Below, piece by piece: positions 1 through 7,748 of a DNA stretch of 64,000 bases. The DNA is from Isosphaera pallida ATCC 43644 (lineage in GTDB: Bacteria; Planctomycetota; Planctomycetia; Isosphaerales; Isosphaeraceae): assembly GCF_000186345.1 (NCBI RefSeq), contig NC_014962.1, positions 434,001 through 498,000 on the forward strand, read 5' to 3'. The position numbers were made by a program, and so were the translations under genes. The notes beneath the pieces were generated by a model. It searched no databases. It had not been told where the DNA came from and was given only the letters and a program-made list of their open reading frames with translations. Positions within the stretch are counted from its first letter, which is position 1, and every line of letters starts with the position of its first letter.

Positions 1-85
1 GGATGCTGGACGTGTCGGACGCGGTGGGAAGGGAGGACGGCGTGGAGGCGGGCGAATCGGATTCGGGCGATTCAGGCACATTCAT
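1..85 (-). CDS. 5' end of an unidentified leftward gene, cut by the window edge
   Basis: Reading leftward from an ATG at 85-83, an open frame runs to the edge of the window without a stop, giving 28 residues. They begin MNVPESPESDSPAS and continue Ser/Pro/Thr-rich, typical of a disordered N-terminal tail of a planctomycete protein. No domain is visible and no function can be given. There is no clear Shine-Dalgarno sequence before the ATG. It could also be a chance open frame, since the stretch is short and GC-rich. Confidence 0.4.
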   Translation of the reverse strand, partial: MNVPESPESDSPASTPSSLPTASDTSSI

Positions 86-411
86 GACGACAGCACCGGG
101 GGAATCGAATCGTGGTGGGCCAGGGGCGGGCGCATGGTTGAACGACGTTGCGCGGTTGGAACGGCCCGCGACCACCCTTCCCGATTGTAGCCCATGTCGA
201 TTCCAGGCGGGATCTGCCCAATCGAAGCAGCCCGCGCCGATGGAGTGCCTTGGCGTAGCAGACCATCGGCGCGGGCCGCAGTGGGACCACAGCGTGTGTC
301 AGTCGTGGGGGGGGGGGCGTCGCGGTCGGACCAGGGTTGGGTCCGATCGGGCAGGTTGGGATTAGGATTGGATTGCGCGTCGCGTCGCGTCGCGTCGCGC
401 GTTCAATCGGC
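86..411. other. Intergenic region with a G11 run and a CGCGT tandem repeat
   Basis: No convincing gene is seen. The stretch contains an uninterrupted run of 11 G at 307-317 and nearly five tandem copies of the pentamer CGCGT at 375-401. It separates the 3' end of the leftward isomerase gene from the start of the partial leftward gene, so it probably holds that gene's promoter. Confidence 0.6.
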
Positions 412-1761
412 TCAGTTGTTGGACGGCTTGACGCTTTGGGCCTCCTTGCGGATTTGCTCGCGGAGGCGTTCGCGTTCGCGGATCATTTCGGGGGTGACTC
501 CGGCGGGGACCGGTAGCTTCAATTTGGGGGATTGGGCCCCTGGGCCGTCCGCGACGGGCGGCGGTGTGATGGTCTTGGGAGCCGGCGCGGTTTGGGGGGG
601 GGCGGACTGTTCTTGGTCGTTGTTGGAGGCGCGACGAATTGCCGCGTCCACGCCGGTGGCGGGATCGGGGTCCTCGTTAGCCATCTTGATATGGCCGGTC
701 AAGCGATTTTCGATCTGCGCCCGCTTCATCAGAGCGTTGAACACCTCGCCCATCTTCTCTTTGATCTTGGTGTCGCGCACCAGTTCCTCAAGTTGGGCGG
801 CAATGGCCGGATCGTTGGGATCCTTAGCCTGAGCCGGGATGACCGCTTCGCGCTTGAGAATGATCCAGGAGGTTTCCGAGACCTGGATTGGGCCGGTGAT
901 GTCGCCATCCTTGGGCTTGTGACTGGGATCCTTGTCGTTGGGATTGCCATCGACGAGTTGGGCAAACGCGGCCGCCGAAACGGTTTCGGGAGCGGCGTGC
1001 CGCGAGATCGGCTCGGCGATCAGACCACCCAGCGAGCGGGTGTTCAGATCCATTGACCGCTCCATGGCGATCTTCTCGAATCCACCGGGGTTGGCCTTAA
1101 GCTCTTGCCAGATTTCCTGGGCAACCCGTAGCTTGTCCACCATGATCATCCGGCAGCGCAGCTTGTCGCCGTAGGTCGCGTCGAAGGCGATCTGAAGATC
1201 CTTGGGGGTGATCTGAACCAGCGGCTCGGCCAACTTGCGTAGCGCCAGGGTGGGATAAATGATGTCGCGGGCGTATTGTTCGGGGCTGATGCCGCGCTCC
1301 TTGTAGAGGGTTTTGAGCCAAGCTTCGCGGGAAAGACCGGCCATGCGTTGCGCGACTGAATCAATCTCGGCATTGATCTCCTCGGCGGTCACGCTCAGAC
1401 CTTGCGCTTGGATCGCCTGGTCGATCAGCACGCGGGCAATCAACGTCTCCAAAATCTCGACACCCCGACGGGCCACGCACTCGTCCGAGAGCATCTGGCG
1501 AGTGATCACCTGGCCGTTGATCACCGCCACCGGATCGCTGGGATTGACGGGAATTGCCACCGGCTTGAGTTTGGGTGTGGTGGTGTCGGTTGGTCCCGAA
1601 GGAGACGGCAGCGCGGTTGGGGCCGGAGGGGGAGTGTTGGCGTTTCTTCCCTCGCGGGTTTGTCCCAGTACGGGAACCGCCGCGCTCAGGCTGACAACGG
1701 CCACCAGCGACGGTCGCCAGACCGTCGAATCCAAAACCATGCGAATGCGGGTCGTGATCAT
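412..1761 (-). CDS. Secreted SurA/PpiC-like peptidyl-prolyl isomerase
   Basis: A 449-residue protein with an N-terminal signal sequence (hydrophobic VVSLSAAVPVLG) followed by a Pro/Thr-rich linker. A SurA-type chaperone region follows (VAVINGQVITRQML, then helical), and then a parvulin-like segment (RCRMIMVDKLRVAQEIW ... SLGGLIAEPI ... SWIILKRE). The C-terminus is Pro-rich and charged. It presumably assists folding of exported or outer-membrane proteins. The first parvulin strand has Met where the family often has His, so isomerase activity may be weak. I chose the ATG at 1761 because GGGAG lies 11 bases upstream and a signal peptide follows. The frame stays open to 2028, but that extension is low-complexity and includes a tandem pentamer. 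Confidence 0.8.
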   Translation of the reverse strand: MITTRIRMVLDSTVWRPSLVAVVSLSAAVPVLGQTREGRNANTPPPAPTALPSPSGPTDTTTPKLKPVAIPVNPSDPVAVINGQVITRQMLSDECVARRGVEILETLIARVLIDQAIQAQGLSVTAEEINAEIDSVAQRMAGLSREAWLKTLYKERGISPEQYARDIIYPTLALRKLAEPLVQITPKDLQIAFDATYGDKLRCRMIMVDKLRVAQEIWQELKANPGGFEKIAMERSMDLNTRSLGGLIAEPISRHAAPETVSAAAFAQLVDGNPNDKDPSHKPKDGDITGPIQVSETSWIILKREAVIPAQAKDPNDPAIAAQLEELVRDTKIKEKMGEVFNALMKRAQIENRLTGHIKMANEDPDPATGVDAAIRRASNNDQEQSAPPQTAPAPKTITPPPVADGPGAQSPKLKLPVPAGVTPEMIRERERLREQIRKEAQSVKPSNN

Positions 1762-2141
1762 GCGCTGGGGACTCCCTTCCCTTTGGGTCATCGTCTGATC
1801 TGATCTGATCTGATCTAGGCTCGTCTGGTCGAGGCTCTGCTGACAACCATGCCTAGAGTGGTCGAAGTGTGAATGGTCGCCTTTGGATTCCACGATCGGG
1901 CCGGGGGGTCGCGGGCGACGGTCTGGACGATTGCAGCGCGATGCCCGGCCTTGGCTTGACGTCTTCCTCGGCGGGACTTTAGGGTTTTCCGACAAACCGG
2001 TCAATCGCAATCGTCGGGCGTTCGCCATCGACTAACCTGTGGACCGCCGCGCATCGTGGAGCCTTGTCCAAGCGGGATCACGCAACATACGCTGGAGTTC
2101 GCCCCCTGGCCTTTCACTGGACACTGAGGTGACAACGCACC
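1762..2141. promoter_or_regulatory. Divergent intergenic region between the isomerase and ggt
   Basis: These 380 bases separate two divergent secreted-protein genes and must hold both promoters. No convincing -35/-10 pair could be picked by eye. A TCTGA pentamer repeat lies next to the isomerase start. Confidence 0.4.
1794..1816. repeat. TCTGA pentanucleotide tandem repeat (4.6 copies)
   Basis: Perfect tandem copies of TCTGA lie 33 bases upstream of the proposed start of the leftward isomerase. They fall in its leader or promoter region. Five-base repeats upstream of a start can change length by slippage. Confidence 0.85.
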
Positions 2142-3998
2142 ATGACAACGACCATAACCAAAACGACGCAACGACGGATCGGCCCACATGGTGAGGGCCA
2201 CTCGCGCGGGATGGGTTGCCGCAGGGTGGGAGTGGGGTTGGCTTTGGTGGCCTGGCTCGTGGGATCAACCCCGCCGGTGCGGGCACAGGAGACGGCGGTT
2301 GTCGTCTCCGCCTCCGCGGCGGTCTTTCAACGCGAGGCGGTGGTTTGCAACGACGAGCCGTCCGCCCGGGTTGGAGCGACGATCTTGGCCCAGGGCGGCA
2401 ACGCCATCGACGCGGCTGTGGCGACCGCTCTGGCGCTAGCCGTGACCCACCCGGCTGCGGGCAATCTGGGAGGCGGTGGGTTTCTCGTGGCCTTTCTACC
2501 GGAGCGTGGCCAGGTGGTCGCCTACGACTTTCGTGAGACGGCTCCGGCGGCTTCGACTCCCACGATGTATCTTGACGAACAGGGTCGGTTGCGGCCGCGT
2601 CACCGGGTGGGTCCCCGCGCCGCGGGGGTTCCCGGCACGCCTCGGGGTCTGGAACTGGCGCATCGCCATCACGGCCAGTTGCCCTGGGCTCAGGTGGTCG
2701 CGCCGGCGATCGCGCTAGCACGCGACGGCTTTCCCGTGACCAAGGTGTTGGCCGACTCGCTCAACGCCCAGTTGCAGTTGCGGTCCGGGACGCAACCACT
2801 GGAGGTGGACGACGAGAATCCCGGCGATGCCCAAGCGCGGATGGCCGACTTCCCTTCCTCAACGGCGGCCTTCGCCAAACCTGACGGCACCCCCTGGCGG
2901 GCAGGCGATCTACTCAAGCAACCCGACCTGGCCAGCACCCTTCAGCGTCTGGCCGACCGCGGGGCGGATGACTTCTATCGAGGCCAGACCGCCCATTTGA
3001 TCGTGGAGGCGATGGCCCGCGACGGCGGCATCATCACCCTCAAGGACTTGGAATCCTATCAAGCCAAGTCCCGCCCCCCGATTCGCTTCACCTATCGCGG
3101 CTATGAGATTTACGGCATGTCGCCCCCCTCCTCGGGAGGTCTGACGATGGGCATGATGTTCCGGATGCTGGAGCGATTCGACCTGGCCGCCGACGGACCC
3201 GAGTCGCCCCAAACCTTGCATCGGGTCACCGAGGCTATGAAACGCGCCTACATGATCCGCGCCCGGGACCTGGGTGATCCCGACTTCAACAACCGCGATT
3301 GGGAAACCCTGTTGGAATCAAAGGAGGTGGAACGGTTGGCTGCCTCGATCGGGCCCCGCGCTACCCCCAGCCGCGATCTGGCCGGCGATGCCTGGATCAT
3401 CGCCCCCGAGGGAACCGACACCACCCATCTTTCCGTGATCGACGCCCAGGGAGCAGCAGTGGCCCTCACCTACACGCTCGAGGAATCCTATGGGTCGAAG
3501 TATGTGGTTCCCGGCGCGGGTTTCTTGCTCAACAACGAGATGGGTGATTTCAACCTCATTCCCGGACTCACCGACGAACGCGGCCACATCGGCACCACGC
3601 CCAATCTGATCGCGCCTGGCAAACGAATGCTGAGTTCGATGTCGCCCACCCTGGTGCTACGCGAGGGACGGGTCCGGGTGGTGACCGGATCACCGGGCGG
3701 TCGTACCATCCCCAACACGACTTTGTGGGTGCTGTTGCGTCTGATTGACTTCAACGCCTCGCCTGCCGAGGCGGTCGCCGCGCCTCGAACCCACCACGCC
3801 TGGTTCCCCGACCTCCTGTCGTTGGAAGGACGGGAGTGGCCCAAAGCCACGTTGGACACCTTGGTATCCCAGGGACATCGGCTCCAAGTCGGGGGTGTTC
3901 AGGGCGACGCCCATACGATTGTGGTCGATCCCGTCACGGCAGCCCGTCACGGCGTACCTGATCCGCGTCGCGGAATCGCCCACGCCGCGGGGCGGTGA
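2142..3998 (+). CDS. ggt: Gamma-glutamyltranspeptidase
   Basis: A 618-residue secreted or periplasmic member of the N-terminal nucleophile hydrolases that cleaves gamma-glutamyl bonds of glutathione and transfers the glutamyl group. The N-terminus has an export signal (LALVAWLVGSTPPVRAQ). The large-subunit signature GGNAIDAAVATALAL is present, followed by NLGGGGF. The autoprocessing site is DTTHLSVID, where Thr427 would become the small-subunit N-terminal nucleophile. Later conserved segments are LLNNEMGDFN, LSSMSPTLVL and GSPGGRTIPN. The length matches the family. GAGGTG sits 10 bases before the ATG. A second ATG at residue 24 would also keep the signal peptide. Confidence 0.93.
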   Translation: MTTTITKTTQRRIGPHGEGHSRGMGCRRVGVGLALVAWLVGSTPPVRAQETAVVVSASAAVFQREAVVCNDEPSARVGATILAQGGNAIDAAVATALALAVTHPAAGNLGGGGFLVAFLPERGQVVAYDFRETAPAASTPTMYLDEQGRLRPRHRVGPRAAGVPGTPRGLELAHRHHGQLPWAQVVAPAIALARDGFPVTKVLADSLNAQLQLRSGTQPLEVDDENPGDAQARMADFPSSTAAFAKPDGTPWRAGDLLKQPDLASTLQRLADRGADDFYRGQTAHLIVEAMARDGGIITLKDLESYQAKSRPPIRFTYRGYEIYGMSPPSSGGLTMGMMFRMLERFDLAADGPESPQTLHRVTEAMKRAYMIRARDLGDPDFNNRDWETLLESKEVERLAASIGPRATPSRDLAGDAWIIAPEGTDTTHLSVIDAQGAAVALTYTLEESYGSKYVVPGAGFLLNNEMGDFNLIPGLTDERGHIGTTPNLIAPGKRMLSSMSPTLVLREGRVRVVTGSPGGRTIPNTTLWVLLRLIDFNASPAEAVAAPRTHHAWFPDLLSLEGREWPKATLDTLVSQGHRLQVGGVQGDAHTIVVDPVTAARHGVPDPRRGIAHAAGR

Positions 3999-4009
3999 GT
4001 CGCCCGCGG
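3985..4009 (+). terminator. Hairpin overlapping the ggt stop codon
   Basis: CCGCGGGGCG pairs with CGCCCGCGG across a six-base loop, giving a nine-pair stem with one bulged G. The stop codon lies inside it. No T-run follows, so it may stabilise the 3' end rather than act as a classic terminator. Confidence 0.4.
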
Positions 4010-4333
4010 TCCTTGAGGAGGGTTGCTCTAATCTGTTGTGATACCAAGGGTTATGATGGGAAGATCGGCGAACGTCTTGGGTGATTTGTGAATCGACGCA
4101 TCGGAGAATGTTTTGGGTGCGTGTCGGTTCGGTGCGGAAAACAAGGGGTTTTGGCGGATCGCTTCGCGCCGAACCGCGATTTTTCCTGTATATTTCAGCC
4201 GAAGCCGTCGATCAGGATTGCCAGAACCCAGGTGGATGCTGGCGTTCGGGTCGCCGCCGCCGCGGGTCGTTACGAACCAGTCCCTTGTTGCTTCGACGTC
4301 GTTCCCGTCCCGTGATCCCGAGGTCTCCCCCAC
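3999..4333. other. Intergenic region upstream of the HU-like gene
   Basis: No gene is seen. The sequence is less GC-rich than its surroundings, with T-rich stretches and a TATATT motif near 4190 that could be a -10 element for the HU-like gene, although no matching -35 element stands out. Confidence 0.45.
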
Positions 4334-4726
4334 ATGGCTAAGAAAGTTCCCGCCAAGCCGGCCCCCAAGGCCGCCGCCAACGGTCCCAAAGCCAAAGCCG
4401 CTCCCAAGGCCACTCCCAAGGCCAAACCCCCCACCAAAAACGAAGTGTTCGGCAAGCTGGCGGAAAGCACCCAGCTGACCAAGAAGCAGGTCGCCGCGGT
4501 CTTCGAGCAACTCGAGAAGATGATTATCGAAGAACTCGGCCCCAAGGGATCCCAGGTCTTCCAGATTCCCAACCTGGTCAAGCTGAGCGTCACCGTTCGC
4601 CCGGCCACTGCCGAGAAGATGGGCCGCAACCCTGCTACCGGCGAACCGATGAAAATCGCGGCCAAGCCGGCCCGCAAGGCGGTCAAAGTCCGTGTCCTCA
4701 AGATGCTCAAGGAAGCCGTCGAGTGA
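4334..4726 (+). CDS. HU/IHF-family DNA-binding protein with basic N-terminal tail
   Basis: A 130-residue nucleoid protein. Residues 1-35 are almost entirely Lys, Ala and Pro (repeated KAAPKATPKAK-type units), resembling a histone H1 tail. Residues 36-130 match the HU fold: KNEVFGKLAESTQLTKKQV helix, then the family signature around GRNPATGEPMKI in the DNA-binding arm, and a basic C-terminal helix. It should bend and compact DNA. GAGG lies 10 bases upstream of the ATG. The gene stands alone between long intergenic stretches. Confidence 0.92.
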   Translation: MAKKVPAKPAPKAAANGPKAKAAPKATPKAKPPTKNEVFGKLAESTQLTKKQVAAVFEQLEKMIIEELGPKGSQVFQIPNLVKLSVTVRPATAEKMGRNPATGEPMKIAAKPARKAVKVRVLKMLKEAVE

Positions 4727-5320
4727 CGCCAGATCCGCCGACCGCGCTGGGATTGCGAAACGGAATCTGTTCGGATGTTACCCTCCCGCCGATCAACGCC
4801 CGAATCGGGAACCCCTCCTCCGATCACGCGACGCCGTTGGACTCTCAGGTGACCTGACTCACGTCCTTGAAAGAACAGCTGACGGCTGTTTCCAAGGGCG
4901 GAAATCGGCGGGAGCCATCAAGCATTCCAAGCCTGGACGGTGGATTGTCGAGACACGCGGCAATCCACCTCGAAGACCCCCGGCGCAACCTGGTGACCAT
5001 TCAAGTCAATCGTGTCGCCAACGGTGGTCCTTTTCAAAAGCAAAAGTCCACCAACCCGTTGCCCTGTCGTTCTCCGCCGATCTCCAAACCAATCACACGG
5101 CCTCCATCTAATTGATCCAGGACCTTCCTCTCCGTCGCGCAGAAGGATTCCCGCGCCGACCGTATGCATCTATCGTGGGGCGTTCATCGTGCCCACGCCC
5201 GCCCATTGTTCCGCCGGAAGGAATTCGATACACTCGCCCAACGCTCGTGTAACACCGACAAATGGTCTCGCTTCGTCCGGCATTCCGGTCCCAATCGCCT
5301 CGGGCGGAAGGTTGGCTCCG
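4727..5320. other. Long intergenic region without a recognised gene
   Basis: About 590 bases between the HU-like gene and the cupin gene. The open frames here have no family resemblance and an amino-acid make-up typical of non-coding GC-rich DNA. No RNA gene or strong hairpin was recognised. Confidence 0.5.
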
Positions 5321-5755
5321 ATGTCCACCGTCGATCCTTCGCAACCTCGAGTCCAAGACCCCCCGCCTACCTCGGTGGGCGTTCGCGCCGACCGTCCCCG
5401 ATTCCTGGTACGCCGTCTGGCCGACGCCCCCGTAGTCGAGTGTCACTGCGGTCCCAGCGCTCGGTTGTTGACCTACCCCGAAGCGGATCAAATCAATGTC
5501 CACGTCACCACCATCGTGGACGCCACCGAACATTACCATAAAATCACAACTGAGTATTATTATATTCTTGAGGGTAATGGGACGTTATATCTCGATCACC
5601 AACCGATTGAGGTGGAGCCGGGAACCCTGGTCGTGATTGAGCCGGGGGTACGTCATCGTTTAGTCAGCGTCACGGGGGTTAAGACGCTGGTGATGGGGGT
5701 TCCCGCTTTGGATCCGGCCGACGAATATTTCGACGAGGACGCATCTCGGACGTGA
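5321..5755 (+). CDS. Cupin-domain protein
   Basis: A 144-residue single-domain protein. The cupin barrel spans about residues 35-130: the first motif is EHYHKITTEYYYILEG (His, His and Glu metal ligands) and the second is PGTLVVIEPGVRHRLV (His ligand). Cupin_2 proteins bind a metal and act as isomerases, dioxygenases or sugar-modifying enzymes, and the substrate here is unknown. GGAAGG lies about 10 bases before the ATG at 5321. The frame stays open to 5012, but the upstream part looks non-coding. The bases from 5530 to 5595 use AT-rich codons unlike the rest of the gene. Confidence 0.85.
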   Translation: MSTVDPSQPRVQDPPPTSVGVRADRPRFLVRRLADAPVVECHCGPSARLLTYPEADQINVHVTTIVDATEHYHKITTEYYYILEGNGTLYLDHQPIEVEPGTLVVIEPGVRHRLVSVTGVKTLVMGVPALDPADEYFDEDASRT

Positions 5756-5811
5756 CGCAATCAGGGGCGTGTTCGCTTCTCGGAGCAGTTGTGAGGAAGG
5801 AGCGACTGAGG

Positions 5812-5896
5812 GCCGGCGTGGCGGAATGGCAGACGCCGTGGACTTAAAATCCACTGGGGGGCAACTCCCGTGCGGGTTCGAATCCCGCCGCCGGCA
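5812..5896 (+). tRNA. tRNA-Leu (anticodon UAA)
   Basis: A complete cloverleaf can be drawn. The 7-bp acceptor stem is GCCGGCG with CGCCGGC at 5889-5895, and the discriminator A is at 5896. The anticodon stem GTGGA/TCCAC encloses the loop CTTAAAA, with anticodon TAA at 5845-5847. A long variable arm follows, as expected for leucine. The T-arm is GCGGG-TTCGAAT-CCCGC. The CCA end is not encoded. Confidence 0.97.
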
Positions 5897-5945
5897 TTCC
5901 GATGGGAGTGATCGTCTCTTGACGCGCCGGGTTGATGTCGGCGGC

Positions 5946-7421
5946 TCAGGGGAGGTTGACGGCGTGAATCGGTTGGCCGTCGCTCAGCGTGGCCGGATCG
6001 ACGACAATGATCCGGTCGGATACGTCAAGCCCGGCGAGGACTTCGACTCGTTCATCATCGGCCAGGCCGGTTCGGATCCTCCGTAAGCGGGCCAGTCCGT
6101 CTTCGGCGACGAAGCAGAAGGCCGACTCGCCCCGCCCAGCTACTGCCACGCGAGGTAGGGTCGGCACATCGGTTCGCTCGTCGAGAATCACTGTGACTGA
6201 GACAACCTGGCCGGGTTGGAGCAGGTGGTCGGGGTTGGCCAGGTCAATCTCGACCCGCCAGGTGGGGTTGATCGGGTCGAGCGGCCCGGACAACCGGCTG
6301 ACTTTGCCCGCGACGTAGCGCTCCTCGACCGTTGGTGGGCGGATTTCGGCCTCCTGGCCGACGTTCATCAAAGCGGCGACATCCTCCGGCACGACGACCA
6401 CGGCCCGCACGCGGTCGTTTCGCGCCAGAATGAACAAAGGCTCGCCCGTGTCGCCGGGAAGAGTTGTTTGACCCGGCTCCACTCGCCGCTCCAGAAGGAT
6501 TCCATCGTGAGGCGCGACGATGCGTCGATGGCGTTCAAGCACCTGGGCGCGGGCGATTTCGGCCTCGGCCACCGTGATGTCGGCCTGAGCGGCGGCGAGG
6601 TCGGCTTGGGCCTTGTCGCGTTCGGCCCGAGCTTGAGCCAATGCTGCCTCGGCCGAGGACAGACGTGCGTCGATCTCCCGACGCGCTGCTTGAGCCAACA
6701 TGTAGCGATTCAACGACTCGTCACGCAACCCGGCGGTGAGGACCGACTCCTTCGCCAGTTGATCGATGCGTTGGAACTGGGTTCGTCCCCGTTCGACTTC
6801 GGCGTCGGCTCGACGGATTGAGGCACGGACCTGGGCGAGTTCGGCTTGGGCCCGGTGGATCGCCGCCTCGGCCACCGCCAACGCCGCCTCCGCCTGACGA
6901 GTTCGCGCCCGCGCCCGATCGACTTCGGCCCGACGGTATTGAAGATCGGCATCCAGTTCGGGGGCTTCGAGTTCGGCCAGCACGGTCCCGGCGCGGACCG
7001 ACTCGCCCGCCTCATGGGACGCCACCCGCACCAGACCCGCAATTCGAGCGTGGAGCGAAGTGAGTTGAGACGCCTGAATTTCCCCCCTCCGGGTGACCAC
7101 TCGGCGGATGGTGCCCGGACGCAGGCCAACGACAGGCACATGGAGACGGGATTCGCCGGGTTGCGGCTCAGGCGGCGGGGAAGCGGAAACCTCCTCCTTC
7201 GCATCGACCACCGCCACGTCGGATCGAAACGCGCTGGCCTCCTCTGCGTCTTCTCTGGCGTCGCCCTTCGACGAGGGAGTCGGCTCCAAGTCGGGAGTTC
7301 GAGCCTCGGTCGTCCCGGTTGGTTCCGAAGGAAGATCGGAGATTAAGCCATCATTGCATCCGATTGAAGTCAGCCAGACTCCCAGCGCTAAGCATCCCCC
7401 CACCCAACGCAGCCACGTCAT
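5946..7421 (-). CDS. Lipoprotein efflux adaptor (HlyD/RND membrane-fusion family)
   Basis: A 491-residue periplasmic adaptor for a tripartite efflux system. The N-terminus is a lipoprotein signal with lipobox LTSIGC, then an acidic low-complexity linker. The first lipoyl half-motif (HARIAGLVRVASHEAGESV) leads into a very long Ala/Glu/Arg coiled-coil hairpin of about 150 residues. The second half-motif (IVAPHDGILLERRVEPGQ) and the beta-barrel and membrane-proximal domains follow. I chose the ATG at 7421, which has AGAGG nine bases upstream; another ATG at 7430 abuts that motif. No pump gene is adjacent, so its partner must be elsewhere or beyond the neighbours. Confidence 0.85.
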   Translation of the reverse strand: MTWLRWVGGCLALGVWLTSIGCNDGLISDLPSEPTGTTEARTPDLEPTPSSKGDAREDAEEASAFRSDVAVVDAKEEVSASPPPEPQPGESRLHVPVVGLRPGTIRRVVTRRGEIQASQLTSLHARIAGLVRVASHEAGESVRAGTVLAELEAPELDADLQYRRAEVDRARARTRQAEAALAVAEAAIHRAQAELAQVRASIRRADAEVERGRTQFQRIDQLAKESVLTAGLRDESLNRYMLAQAARREIDARLSSAEAALAQARAERDKAQADLAAAQADITVAEAEIARAQVLERHRRIVAPHDGILLERRVEPGQTTLPGDTGEPLFILARNDRVRAVVVVPEDVAALMNVGQEAEIRPPTVEERYVAGKVSRLSGPLDPINPTWRVEIDLANPDHLLQPGQVVSVTVILDERTDVPTLPRVAVAGRGESAFCFVAEDGLARLRRIRTGLADDERVEVLAGLDVSDRIIVVDPATLSDGQPIHAVNLP

Positions 7422-7748
7422 CAGTTCCATCCTCTGAGGCCTGAAGATCACGGATTGGTCGGCGGGGTTCGTCCAAGACGGACGCGCCGCCGCCATCTCC
7501 TCCCTTAGGAATGGCCGACTCAATCGCCACCCTCTCTCTGGTTGGAGGAGGAGCGCTTGCTTGGGCGCGCCGCGTGGGAACCGACTCCCGTACCGCCTTC
7601 ACGGAGGGTCGAGCCACCCAAGTCGGCCGCGACCTCTCAGCTCACCCACGACGCGAAGGCGAGACAAACCCGGCAAAGCCACCTGTGCGATGCATATCAC
7701 GCCATTCAGAATGACAAAATCGGGAGAGAAGGTCAACCAAATGAATCG

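Noticed and set aside
4727-5320. Possible small genes downstream of the HU-like gene
   Set aside because: Open frames of 80-140 codons are present on both strands but lack start signals and family features.
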